Of a stretch of 64,000 bases of DNA, positions 33,721 to 46,400 are shown piece after piece. The DNA is from Tyto alba (Eukaryota; Chordata; Aves; Strigiformes; Tytonidae). Numbering within the stretch: position 1 is the first letter of the stretch; every line of letters begins with the position of its first letter. Both the position numbers and the translations under genes were made by a program. The notes beneath the pieces are model-generated. The model ran no database searches, was not told where the DNA came from, and saw nothing but the letters and a program-made list of their open reading frames with translations. The stretch covers positions 25,383,374 to 25,447,373 of the forward strand of contig NW_024881261.1 in the NCBI RefSeq assembly GCF_018691265.1, in the 5' to 3' direction.

Positions 33721-34599
33721 CAGAGAGTCTCAGAGTGTTCTACTCAAACTTACAATAGTCTTGAAATCTCCATTACTTGGATGTTGCTGTTTTCCTGGGC
33801 AGCTGATAGCTCAATGTTAGGAAGGAAATCAGCAGTGCCAGCACTGAAGAGAGAAGGCTGTCTACTTACCTTTATATTAATATATCTCTAATCATTAAGA
33901 AAATGAAAAGAGGAAAAAAGGGAGCCATTCTGGAGTCAAGAATAATGGCTTGCTTTACAGCAGTGTTTTCTTGACATGGCAGAGCTTGCTCATTTGTGTT
34001 TCAGACTTTCCTGTTATTCAACCAAGTAAAATGGTTGTCAATCTGTTTTAAGTGAAGAAAATTGAACTGGGTTTTTCAGGAGTATTGGTTGGCTTAGTTA
34101 TGCCAAGCTGTTTCTTTGGATGGTAATAATAGATTTGTGCTTCAGCAGTATCTCTGACACAGTTGACTAGTTTTTAAGTTTACTTTTTTTTTTCTTTTTT
34201 TCATTCCCTTCTCTGAAAAGCAAGTTGCTACCTGTACCTGGAATGCAAAGATGAAATCCAGTTGTTTCACTCAGAAAGGATTTTTTAAAGGGAAGCTATC
34301 TGATTTTGAATAGTTGATTTATATGTCACTCTTGTTTTTCTTTGCTAATTTCTCTCTTAGAGGCATATTACAGCAGTTTGAAATATTTCATCAGTAACAA
34401 TATATTAACAGGGAAAATGATCATCCTGGGGCACTGGTTCTCATAATTCCTTTTTAGATCACTTTTTTTTTTTTTTTTTTTAACCAGTTTTTGCAAACCA
34501 AATGTTAATGCATATGCTTGATTGCTAACCACCTCTGGGCATCAAACCTGTTTTTTCTTGAGTGCAATAAGTGATTATCCAACTCATGCTGCTCAGAAA
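33721..34599. other. Unannotated sequence with T19 run
   Basis: No gene is visible. A run of 19 T lies at 34463-34481. Confidence 0.65.
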
Positions 34600-34860
34600 A
34601 AGAGGTTTTGTTTTAATAAGCAGTTTGCAGTTTGGCACACAATGCTGAGGAAAGCAACATTATCTCCAGCAGTAAACTCTGCAGTCATTGCAAAGCTTGA
34701 CAAGAAAATGATTGAGTCTGTTTGTTATACCTTTGTGGGGCTGCCACTGCTGCTGATGGAAATGTTGCTGTTTATTCAGCAATGCAATAACACTTTCTGT
34801 AATTTATGGATGCACATTCCCCAGATTACTAAAGGTAATATTGTTGACTAAAGGAAAGTA
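34600..34860. promoter_or_regulatory. Candidate conserved non-coding block overlapping a 109-codon ORF
   Basis: This repeat-free block is less AT-rich than its flanks. The plus strand is open from 34522 to 34851 (109 codons), long for this composition. I recognise no domain, there is no flanking splice pair, and the predicted peptide is cysteine-rich without pattern. I judge it more likely conserved regulatory sequence than a gene, but a short retained exon cannot be excluded. Confidence 0.25.
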
Positions 34861-37714
34861 TACGAATGGATAGTTTCAGTTGTTCCTGTCCTTATAAAAG
34901 TGATTGACTGTTCACTTTGCACTGGGAAGAATTTGCACAGGCTCTTTCCCTCTTAACAATTACAGATTTCCCTTCCACTGACAGTTACAAATAACACAGA
35001 GGGTTCTAAGTAGCAAAAATGTACTGACTTCCACAGGTCCAAGGGACAAAATCCTAGAAATGCTAGAACTTGCCCCTCACAGTTTGTATTTATATTATTT
35101 AGCAGCACTTTTCCATCAGTAACAGGTTCTGTCCCTATACACAAGGAAGTCAAGACTTCTGTTTTGTTTTATTGCTACAAATAGAAAGGATAGAAAAGTT
35201 GAGGGTGGTGTGTGTATATCTGCATCTCTCCTCCTCTCTAACACATTTTTGGAGAAATAATATGTATTCTACAGAGGAGGGCTATTGTGGCCATGTATGT
35301 TAAGCAAGACCTGTATGTGCTGTGGAATTGACATGGGAAAAAAAATCAATGTAATAGTTATGGCTACCAAATCTGGGGAAGCAGGCAACTCCTGCAGTGC
35401 TAAAATTTAAGCCTTTGATCTTCCAACATAAGAAATTGGCTTTCTATCTCCCACAGACAAGTTCTCTGCTTTGTTCCTCCTCAGTGATGGCTTAGGTGTT
35501 GGTGCAGTGCTTCAGCTGCTTTAGAGCCCCTCTTTCAGTGGCTGCCATTTTATGAGAAGTTTTCTAAACCCACTTAATACTTGTATTATTTCATATTCTA
35601 CTATAAAAATGATGTTCTACTGTGTTTAAAAATGTCATCCAGCCAAGATGGTTGAACCAGAATGCTAATTTACTGCCCGTAACATCTAGTTAACTGGTGG
35701 TTATCTTCAGGTTAACTAATTTAGTCCTTTTGCAGAGGGGTAACGATCACTATGGGAGCTATGGAAGTAACTTGTCTTTTCCTCCTTTATAAGGCTGGGT
35801 AATTTGAGGAGCAGGCCAATGCAAGTACTTCTCAGACATGTACTCAGTGCCATAAGTAGTTTATCTTGACTGATGTTGTCAAGGAGCAATGTGGTTAACC
35901 TTTGTTAGCTGTTTGAAGGTACCTGTTTTGAAGATCCCATGATTTGTGATAATTCTGTTTTATGTTTGTGTTAGTTCCTATGCCTCAATGGGAAGTCTTC
36001 AACAGCCTTCTTAAGCTTTCTTTGTTACCATTTTGCACTAGTAGGGCGCTCCACAGGAACAGAAGCACAAGTTGCAACTTCAGTGGAAACATCAGTGAAG
36101 CTAGGCTGTTAGTTTTCTTGAAAAGTTACCTGTTAGAAAAAGTTTTGTTGAATATTAATTTTTAATTCAAACACTTTGTAAGTGCTAGGAATTTCTCACG
36201 TGTTGTATATTTCTTTAATTTGTAAAATGGTATTCACTTTCCTTTTTTTCTTTCTCCTCCTCTTAAGCACACATAAGACAACTCTTGGATGTCCACATGA
36301 GTGGTGAGAGAGTATAGGAATGTGCTGCTGTGTTGTGTTTTGTTTTTGTTTGTTTGAACATTTTGCGTAAGAGTGTTCATACTTTCTGCAGTAAATCATC
36401 GCAGAAAGGAAACCAGGGACTTGTGAGCAAAGTATGGAAAAGCTTGAGTTTTCAGTATCTTAGGTTATATAGCAAATGTAGAGAGCGTATGGTAGCTACA
36501 CATGTGAAATAGCACTCAACTTGTGCTATTATAATTTGCACTGATCATCAGCTTGCTTTTTGTGTTCAAAGTGACTTGGACAATTAAAATTTCCAGTAAT
36601 ACCTGAGTTAAAAGGAAAGAAAGCCATTTCTTTGAGGTCTCATTTGCTGAATTTATAGTTCATAAAAATTTTACATGTATTATTAATTGCGTTTATTATT
36701 TAGGGGCTTAGTAGAAAGCTCTCATTTTTTAATCTTTATAAACTATGATTGCAAGTTGCTGAACACTTTCATTTTTAAGTAAAACACCACAAATAACTTC
36801 CTTCTGTCCCTAATTACAGGTATAATTTAATATGATTTTTTTCAGGTTTAAATACAGCTGATTTGGTAATTCCTATAGTATCTTCTGTGATAGTTGGAAG
36901 GTGGTCTTGTGGGGAGTCTTCAGTATGTTAAAACGGCGTAATTTTAAACACCATATCAGTTTCATGATCTTTGTGGTCTTCTTACAGGGTTTCAGAACTC
37001 TTTTGGTGAAAATTTCTTCAGAAAGACCTTTTCAGAATTACCATATTCCCTTTATATTCCTTTGGAAGGGTTAGCATTAAATTTGTACTTTCCTCTTGCA
37101 TAATACTACTTATGGAAACACTGAACACTTAACATTTTAGCTAATGTCTATGTGGATTTCCACCAGAGCTGGACAGCAAAATGTATCTTGAAAAGCCTTA
37201 CTGTTTTCTGAAATTGCAATTTTTCTTTTTTAACAACTCAGCAAGAAAAAATAAAACAAAACAGCCTCCCAAAGTAAAACAAAAAACCTCTTGAACTTCT
37301 ATCAGCAAGAGTGGCATTGACTAACAGCTCCCGTGTAATGGATGCATAACAGCATTGCAATCTGGGATATTGTTTAAATACCGTAAAAAGCCTTGCTCAT
37401 TTACTCTGTCTGAGCACTGTAGAGAAAAATGGTGTGGTAATCCTGCCATAGCAGGTGGTACTACTTTCATATCAGTATAAAATGAAATTCTGTGGATGGT
37501 GCTTTTTTTTTCTTGTTCACTCTTTTTAATCTTTAAATAAGACGATTGGTAGCCTGTTGGCAAGAAAATGGGCCCTGAATTTTTATTCAAAGTTATACAA
37601 AGATGATAGTTGGAATTTTTGGCAGGAGGCAAGCCATTGCTTTTCAGAAAATGCTGTCAGGGGAAGCTTTTTCTGAGTTACCTGCTGGGTCCAAGCTCTT
37701 TTATGTTGTTGTTT
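34861..37714. other. Unannotated AT-rich non-coding sequence
   Basis: No gene or known repeat can be recognised. ORFs at 35962-36165 and 37321-37632 minus lack recognisable content. Confidence 0.6.
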
Positions 37715-37794
37715 TGACAGGTAGATTTATAAGGCTTGAAATTTGTACAAATCAGTTGTCATTCAGTGCAAGCTGTCAATGTGTCAAGCTGTCA
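37715..37794. promoter_or_regulatory. Cluster of TGTCA/TGACA (MEIS/TGIF-like) sites
   Basis: TGTCA occurs at 37757-37761, 37774-37778, 37782-37786 and 37790-37794. Two copies lie within exact repeats of CAAGCTGTCA (37769-37778 and 37785-37794, 16 bp apart). A TGACAG lies at 37715-37720. TGACA is the core bound by TALE homeodomain factors of the MEIS, PKNOX and TGIF groups. The regular spacing suggests a homotypic binding-site cluster. Confidence 0.35.
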
Positions 37795-38719
37795 CGCCTG
37801 CTGTGAGGGGATGCCTGAGGGGGTGTACAAGGGGGCAACCATGGAGAAAGGAAATGAGTTCAAACAGACCTGAAATGGAGCTCACTTCTCTGGGTTTTCT
37901 GCCCCTGTAGAGCTGGCATTGATTTTTCTTGATGTTGAGCAACAGCAAACCTTAAATGACACGTTGTTAGCAATCTAAAGTTGCTATTTATTGTCTTTTA
38001 AATGGCAGCAAATCATGCAGAAGAGAATATAGCGTGTGTTTTTGTGTTGTGCATGTTTAGCAGCATCCTGTTTGTGTCACTTTCCTGGCCTGGCTGGTTT
38101 CAACTAGGAGGACTGCTGCTGCTGAACTGATGAACACAACTTTACGTAGTATTTTGCAGACATGATGTGAAAAGAAGTTTTGCAGTCTTCTTTCTCAGGA
38201 CTGAAGATCATTAAAGAACATGAAGCTAAAATAGGAGTGTAGCAGAGGTGTTTAAGTAGCAGAAATGGACATTTGATGTACTTGCATGTATTAGAAATTA
38301 CAATTGGTTTATTGATCACATTCTTTGGTTCTTGGACTTAGTAAGAAGACACTTAATATCACTTTATAGGCAGGATCAATTGTTAAACTCAAGCCACCCT
38401 ACCCCTCCGGGTGACTGCTGAGCAGTACTGATATGTTCATATTGTCAGCTTCCAATCATTCCTAGAGTAAACCAGCATAAAATCTGAGTGAGTTTTTTAA
38501 TCACTTCATAATATCTGTGCGTCTCCTACAAGAGAAGTGTTTTCACTTGATCAACACTGCACGCTTGCTTTGACTGTGAGCTGTGATGGTGGTCTTACAC
38601 AGCATAACTCCCTGTCATGTCATCTTACTCTTCAGGGTGGCAATCTCAGTATATGTTAACTTTAGCCTGGTAAATAGCATTAAGAGCTCCATCTCCTGAA
38701 TGTTCGAGCATTTCATGTG
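37795..38719. other. Unannotated non-coding sequence
   Basis: No gene can be recognised. The region is G-richer near 37800-37850 without forming a CpG island. Confidence 0.6.
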
Positions 38720-39180
38720 TGTGACCTGGCCCCTCTCCAGACTTTGTGTTCTTGCCACATCTGGACAGGCTGTATTGGCTTTAATTAGTCATAAGATTTT
38801 TGGCCCATTCAGTTGATTCTTCATCCATCAAGCAGTTCTGGGAGCGGGAAAAAATACTGGCTAGGGATGGAAACTGGGAAGGTGACATTTGAGCAACAGT
38901 CAGTGTCTAGAGGTAAAAAAATTAATCAAAGATTTCCATATAGCCGTTACCAGCTGGCATTCATGGCCTCTGAGCCGTTGAGCTAAAAAGTCTACAGAGA
39001 GGCGCATGGCGCAGCTGAGTTTGTCTTGTAAAAGCGCAGCTGTCCAAAACATGACAGCTACAGCATTAGCAGGGCCATTAAGAGGTGTAGAACATTTCCA
39101 GGGAAATGATTTGAAAAATGACAATGCTGGCTCCTGTGTGATATTAATTATACCCTGTGCTCATGGCAAATAAGCTAAAA
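38720..39180. promoter_or_regulatory. Candidate conserved non-coding element with paired GCGCAGCTG motifs
   Basis: About 450 bp of repeat-free, compositionally balanced sequence stands out from its AT-rich flanks. It contains GCGCAGCTG twice on the same strand, at 39009-39017 and 39034-39042. Each holds a CAGCTG E-box, and the copies are 25 bp apart. It also holds ATGACAG at 39051-39057 (TALE core), GGCGCATGGCGC at 39001-39012 (half-palindromic, NRF1-like), and several AATTA/TTAAT homeodomain cores. This is the strongest enhancer-like block in the window by eye. Conservation is inferred, not measured. Confidence 0.38.
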
Positions 39181-42100
39181 TAGTTGGCAAGAAAGACAAA
39201 ATGAGGTGTCTTGTTTCTGATAGTCATTTTGATCAGTCATAGTACAAACTGGTATAGCTTTTTAAAGAAACAATAGCACTAATGGACAAGCAACATTTCT
39301 AGATTAGATCTTTCTGAGCTCTTCAAAATAAGAAGGCAAAGCTGCAGCCTGTAGGAAAAGGTAACACATGAACCCTGAAAGCTGAAATGATGACAACACT
39401 GTAACATCTTAGCTCTGGACCATATTTCAGAGAATACGTCTTGCATAGATCCTAAAAGGCTTCTAAAGAATGGCGTAAGGCCCATAGTGTGAAACAGTCA
39501 CATAGAAAAAATAGGAGAATTTGGTGATTTATGAATCAAACATCTTGAGTTGTCCTATAGTGAAGAAAGGCATTCTGACAGCATGTGAATAGTGCTGAAA
39601 TAAGATAAAAAACTACATTATGTGAACACGGACTGAGACCAGGTATAAACTAGATGTAATTTTGATGGTCCTCTATGAAACAATGTTATATTTCTTCCTG
39701 ATAAAAAAAGTATTTATTTGCATATTCTGTCCATGTACTTGTGGATGCAAAAACTTATGCAGCACAAAATTTATGCTAATTAATAGGGTCTTTGGAATAC
39801 TCGTGATTAGTTTTAATATTTACTGTTTTGCTTCTTAATTCCTTCAGATGTCCATGCTTTTTGTAAAAGAAACACAACCTTGACTTCACTTGGAAGTAAT
39901 TTTCAAAGTTTTGTTTCTGTATTGGTAATGCCATGTCTGCTGATGGCTGTTCATGATATTAGGTTCATGCAGATGTCCAGACATGATGCCAACTCCTTGA
40001 CCATCAAACAGCTGATGAGGTTTCTGTGCTTCCTGTAGCATCCATTCCGCTCCCTTTCCTGGAAAAGGTTTGGAGCAGGATATCAGAGAGGAGCCTGCTC
40101 TTATAGATGATCATACCTGTTTAGAAGGACAGGACCAAAGCACCATGGTCTGAAGTGCACACAGGCTGCAATGATCTTGCTCTTCTTGTTTGCACTCTTG
40201 CAAAAGTGTTAGCGCTGTGGCAGGATAAGCCAACTGTGGGGGAATGGTGTAACTGAAAACTGATCCTACTTGTTTGTTTATTAGTTTTGGGGTTTTTTCT
40301 GCTGGATCACTTTCCCTAGACCAGTTTTAGTATGCAATTGGCTGAGCAGAGACTTCAACATGTAAGCATTTCTATTATTAGCTACAGTCTTTCTGTACAG
40401 CTTGATGTCTTGCTTGGGTGCTGCACTGAGGTCAGCTAGCTGTCCTTGTCTGTCGGTTGCTAAAAAAAAATATAAAGTTTTTCACTTTACACTGGGAGTA
40501 GCTAATGCTGTTTGTTGTTTATTCCAAGGAAGGATGAACCCAGTGTAACTGTGGCCTTCTCCTAGTATGACATACAATATTCAGCTTGGATGATGGGAGA
40601 GCCAAACTGCTTGTATTTGCTAGCTCTACTATCAAGCTTATTTGTTAGAAAAAAAAGATTATGTAAACTAATTCCTTTGTCTATGTTGTTGGTATCTGCA
40701 TTTACAATGGAAAACCTATTGGTACTATGTAGACCTGAAAAGCAGAGAGATACATTGCAGAGGAGTATCTAATGATATTGGTATGAAATTTTAATGCTTT
40801 CAAGCTTTCTTTAACTGATAAAGCTAATCTTAAATTCTGAATCTGTATTAGGCTTTAGAATAGTGTCTTCCTGGGAGACAGTTTGCTGTGCTGCCACAGT
40901 GCACTTTTTCCTCTCTGGTGAGATTTGCTGCTGCCAGTCAACATGTAAACTTTAGGTGGTCCATAGGTCTGATTCTGTTAAATTAATCTCATAAAGAGGT
41001 TCATAATAAATTACAGTTTGCAAATAGCCTGTCATAAATGAAAACACAAGTGTAATGATGATAAACTAAGTCTAGTTGGTAATTCTAAATTCTTTGTATT
41101 GGAAGAGATTTCCCCCTGTGTAGCAAATTCTATTGAATAATGTTAAATTTATGTAAATAAGTACTGCCTTTCTCCCCTGGGATAATGGAACTCTAAAACT
41201 TCAGAACTGCAACAGGGCAGGGCTTTAACACCCTGTGGAGACAGAGGCCCTGGGTGATTCCTGAATTCGTTTTTTCTATGCCTATACATGAAAAGAACCC
41301 CAATTTGCTGGCTTGCCCCAGGAAAACTATTCAATAGGCTTTTCTCTAACACTGGTGAGCAGTGCTCTTTTTTTCTTGGTCTGTGGATCAAATACATCAC
41401 ACTACTCCTTGCACTGATCCTGTAGTTAAATTACCCTATATAAACAACTCTTTGTTATTCCTGCCTGTGAAAAATGTTGTGTTCTTTTGGTAAAGAAGAA
41501 AATAGACCTGGAAATAGGAGGTCACAAGCAGGTCAAAGTGTTTAGCTGAAACGCTGGCAGAGTTTCAAGCAGTGAAGTTTTGAGATCTAAGATTGAGATT
41601 TAGTTGAGATGGAGGTTAAGTTTTGGGGGGTTTTTAAGTGTCTGATCACAAGATTAAGGAGGAAGAATCCACTAAGGTCAATGTAGACTATTTGAAGAGA
41701 TGTTTAAATGTTTTGGCTCTGTTATCTGTTAATCCTTCCCTAAATGTGTTGAACATGAGAAATAATACATAGTGTTAAACCACCAAGTGCAGAGAAAATG
41801 TCTTAAAATTACAGTGTGTAGCAAATGAGAGTCTACTTGCTATTTCCTTTTTCCAGAGCTGAGGCACACTGTTTTTCTTTTACCTTGTTTACCTTGAAAA
41901 CATGCTTTAATGCCTGTGGTGTTTCTGTTAACCTCCTTGAACTCTTGTGATTTCATTCATGTGATTTGTTATTGAATGACCTTTCCAGGATTTTACAAAA
42001 CATGACCTTTTCTTGTCAAACATTCAAAGGTTTGTAAAGAAAGGCTGTCATGGGGACAATACTTGTTTTGCTAATTATAACTAATGTTTCCAAACATCCT

Positions 42101-42582
42101 TGAAAATGCAGATTCATATTTCTGCAGCCATTGATTGTTCTGTTCTTAAAATACTAATGACTATTTAAAAGAATTACTATTTGTAATATGAATGTGCAAT
42201 TTCTGAATAAGACTTTGAAGTTTTTTATTAGTATAATATATTATAGTGATCATTAAATAGATTTGTTATTTGTTCTGAGACTGTATCCCTACAGGTGATA
42301 TTATTAAATGGAAATAAAGTTCACCTTTTCATTAAAAAAGGTTTTTTTTAGTAAATGACTAGTTTAGAGTGTTTTAGGAATAACTGATAATGATGTATTT
42401 TATGTGCCAACGTACTTCAATTACAATCCTTGTCAAATGGGGGGTAAATGTAATGAAGATACTACTACAATTTTGAATCCTTACAGCTGTTTTTTGGGTG
42501 GCTTGGAATTGTTTTTTGTACTTTGAGAAATTTGATAATACTGTCTAGGGCATTCTGAGATCAGACTCTATATAGTGGGTTG
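39181..42582. other. Unannotated non-coding sequence
   Basis: I see no gene here. ORFs at 39279-39485 minus and 41149-41400 minus have no recognisable product. No interspersed repeat was identified. Confidence 0.6.
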
Positions 42583-42658
42583 TTTTTTTTTTTTTTTTTC
42601 CCACCTCAATCACTGTGTTCAGTTGAAGTGTGGAAAATCATCTCTCTTTTTTTTTTTT
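42583..42658 (+). repeat. Paired poly-T tracts (T17 and T12)
   Basis: T17 lies at 42583-42599 and T12 at 42647-42658, separated by ordinary sequence. Confidence 0.9.
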
Positions 42659-43459
42659 AAGATAAATTAAATAGCATAAGAGGAACTCCTAAATTAAATT
42701 ATTTTCACTGTGAATGCTGCGAAAAGGCAAGTAGTTGAACAGTGGATGCAAATTGCTTTATAACATATGAAAAAGAATCTGTGTTAATGTGATTAATACA
42801 ACTAATACAGAGTAATATAATACTGGTTGATACAATACAAAATGCAAATTTTTAGTAAAATTACTATTCAGCTTTTTAAGTGAAGGAGCTGGCTAGACTT
42901 GAGGTGACTCTGAAAAAACTGCAAAAAGGAAATGATAAATGTGAATGAAACCTGCAAATATTTCACTTTTGGAAGTTTATTTTGGAATGTGTGGGGATTT
43001 TATGAATCTGTTGGTTGTATTTTTGCAAACATGGCTTCTGTCAAATGTCAGTCCACTAATGTATTGACCTGATATCAGAGTTTCTTAACCTATCAGTGTC
43101 TAAAAATGAGGCATTTATGAATTTATATAAATGAAAAAGACTGCAATACCAGGTGAAACACTGTAAGGAAAAAAAGCAGTATCTTCTTGTAGACAGTGCA
43201 TCCTTTAACTGAAACATGGATTTGTTTGTATGTTTGGAGGTATGTGCAGCATTTTGTTATAACACTGAAGGAGAGTATTTGTAGATGGTAGCTGATGAGA
43301 TATCTTTTCAGGCTCAATTGTCTAGTAATTCTGAGCTGAATTTTACCTTTTCTTAGAACTTCACTAGAAGTAGAATAGAAGCCACTCTTTTACTGTGAAG
43401 AATGTTTGCTTTTCTCTTCCAACCTTTCTCCATCTTTCCCTCGCTGAGCAATTGTTTCC
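42659..43459. other. Unannotated AT-rich sequence
   Basis: No gene or recognisable repeat is seen between the poly-T tracts. Confidence 0.6.
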
Positions 43460-43476
43460 TTTTTTTTTTTTTTTTT
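43460..43476 (+). repeat. Poly-T tract (T17)
   Basis: A T17 run is followed by further T-rich sequence to about 43490. Confidence 0.9.
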
Positions 43477-46400
43477 ATTTTTTTAATTTTCTGTTGACAT
43501 CAGGTACAATATTGTTCTGAATTACCAGTATACAAAGTGAGGTGTAGTGTCAATGACATGCAATGAAGTCTGATGTATAGCCCTGCCATTTAGTGCTTAT
43601 ATTATGCTGGGTAGTTTGGTCTGTGAAGAGCAGGAAATGGTCAACAAAAATAACACAACAAACAGGAAAGCTGAAAAGCAAAAACCACTTGTAGAGGAGC
43701 TTATAGCGAAGTTTTTTTTCAAACTTGCCTTTAACAGAGAAATGTGGTAACATACGCACCTGTACTCTTCAGTTTATTGAAACTGCCATAAATCTTTCTA
43801 TTTGCATATGTCCCGATCCAAGAAGGCTTCATTTTCCTCAACTAAGGGAATGATATGGCTTGCATAGAAATCCATTTCTCTATTGTGTATTTGTGTATAG
43901 AATTACAATAGAAATAAGATGATGACATTGATGCTTTCTGCATTACAACATACGTGATACTTTCAAGATATCTGAACTTCAATTTTACTCTTAGATGGAT
44001 GTTTTGTCTTGCTCAGTGCTTTAGGGATCTGAAGGTGTATGTTGCTCTACTTCTGTGACAGAAAAATATATTAGGGTGCTGCCTCCAGGACAGCATGCAA
44101 ATCTAGAATGATGCCTTTGGATTTTAAAGTTTTAGTTGTTTTTTCCCTCTGTTGCACAGTTGCGAGAAGCTGTTTCTCCTCCTGTCTCATCCTTTTTTAT
44201 GCAAAGTCAAGTAAAAGAGGAGAGAGGGAAGATCAAAACCAACAAACTCACATGAAGGACAGGGGTGCAGAAACTGTAGTTCCTGTTTATGTCGCTGGAA
44301 AGCTGAGGAAGAAGTAACCAAAGACAGTAGCAATGTTTGCAAGAAGTCAGACAATCAAATAGCAGATATATCCAAGGAAAACTTGTAATCCTGTGAGTAA
44401 CAAGGCTTACTTTATTCAGGCTTTAATGGTTGTGTTTTCCAATGCCTAGAATTCAGAAGTCCGTGTTTTAGATCCATATCATTTGCAGTCAGGTCATTCT
44501 TGATGTATGGTCTCAATTTAAAACAAACATTTCAAGAATATTTGATGTAGAACCTTATTTCTGAAGTGTCATGCCCAGTTCTTCTCTCCCACCTCTTTGT
44601 TATTTTAGCCCATGAAACATCAATTAATCTTCTGAAATACTGCTACACTGCAGCCCCCACCCCTGTCAGTAACATCTTCCCCACTTGTTGATCTGAAATG
44701 TCTGCTTAATACACTTCAATTTGGGGATATTTTATGTTAAACCTAATTTCTACTGCCATTAAGTTAATGTTAAGACAATGATTTTATGGGATCTGATGCA
44801 GCCCAATGCAGTGTATTTCTACCTCATTTGAGAGGAAGGAGACAAATTTTTGTGACTTGCTTGTCTATGTACTAATTTATCTGCCTGTATTTTTTCATGG
44901 CTTCTGTTTAAGGCAACCTATCCAAAACAGACCTGTGGCTCTTCTGCCTTGCACTCTATTTTTGAGGAAAATAGCTCTTTCCAAGTAGTGCAGAACTGGC
45001 AGTGGCTCTGTACTGTCTTCCATGGTACAGTGATGCATCCACGGAGGCTCAGAGAAGCTATCTTTTTACTGTATATAGGGCAAAAAATCTTGTGAGGATC
45101 ACAGCTGACTGTGGAATGGATGGAGAAGTAACTGTGTTCTTCTTTTTTCTCCTCCCATGCTTCCAGTCCCAAAATGCAATCTTGTTAGTGGTCTTATCTG
45201 TGCTGGGAAGTGCACTGATCCAGGTCAACAGTAGAAGTCTCTCTGACGGCCTCTCTCTGGCCTCTGGACCACTGTGATTGAGTGATGGTGGTGATGAAAG
45301 TTGCCACTCCTTTTTAAGTATGGACAACCTTTGTTCTGGCTAGCTGCCTTTTCTTTTTGTAACTGAAATTGTTAGACTTAGAAGGCAATTGATAATGACG
45401 AAAACATCTACATTCCAGTTTCTAGAGTTCATTATAGTTTAGCCTGTATAACATCCAGGGTTTTAGTCTTCCACAGAACCAACTCCATCTGGAAAATATA
45501 TTTACTGGAGACTCCTCTGTTTATCTAAAGGCTCAAAATCAAAGGAAAAGGTCTTTGTCAGATAATTATCTTCTGTTTGTTTCTATGCTGCCATTGACCA
45601 TTTAGCACAAATGGATCTATGAGATAAATTCAGACTAGTACTACTCTTAAAATTCTAGTAGTGTTTAGATTTATAGTTTCAAAAGTGTTTCCAGCTTTTT
45701 TTTTTTTTTCTTTTTTAAAAGAAGTCTTTAAAAGGCTTGGGATAGAAGTGTTTTTCATTCTTTTACGAGACTGTTTTTGAGAGCCAAGTAATTTGTTGTA
45801 GAAAAACATAAGAAATACTGGGAATGAGGAAAGTTATTAATTCTGTAAAGCATGTACCTCTTAATACTTACCCATTACAGCCTTTGATCTTTCATAAATC
45901 AGCCCAGGATGTCAGTGTGTTAACAGTGTTGTCCAGTAGGTTATTTCAAGCATACTGAAGGTGTTTATGATGGGTAGTTAGATTTTAGCTATGTAGTAGT
46001 CTAGCTCTGTACAAAAGAGAACAGTATGCCAACAGGTTTAATAGCAAATTTATGTAATCAAAGTATACAATTCCTGATGTGCTTAACTTGAATTCTTTAG
46101 CATTCTTAAAAATTCTGCAAAAAGATATTTTGAAAACAAATATTATTTTCCTATTCATAATTACAATTCATACAGCCATTAGAGAAGTACTAAATGTGTG
46201 TTTTAGTCTGTGTTGCTATTGATTTTGAATGTGATTGTAAGATAGCTTGTGCTATAATAACTGTTTTGATTGTGTAAACTCTGAGGCCAGATGTTTGTAT
46301 CAGAAATGCATTTGGACTTACATTTGATCATTTTAGATCCCAAATATGAAGGTGAGTGAAATTAAATTCCAATGGCTAGTGATGAAAAAAATGATACTTT

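Noticed and set aside
45167..45223. 57-nt segment after a strong acceptor
   Set aside because: The donor-like GTCAAC is weak, both strands are open over this region, and the peptide is merely hydrophobic.
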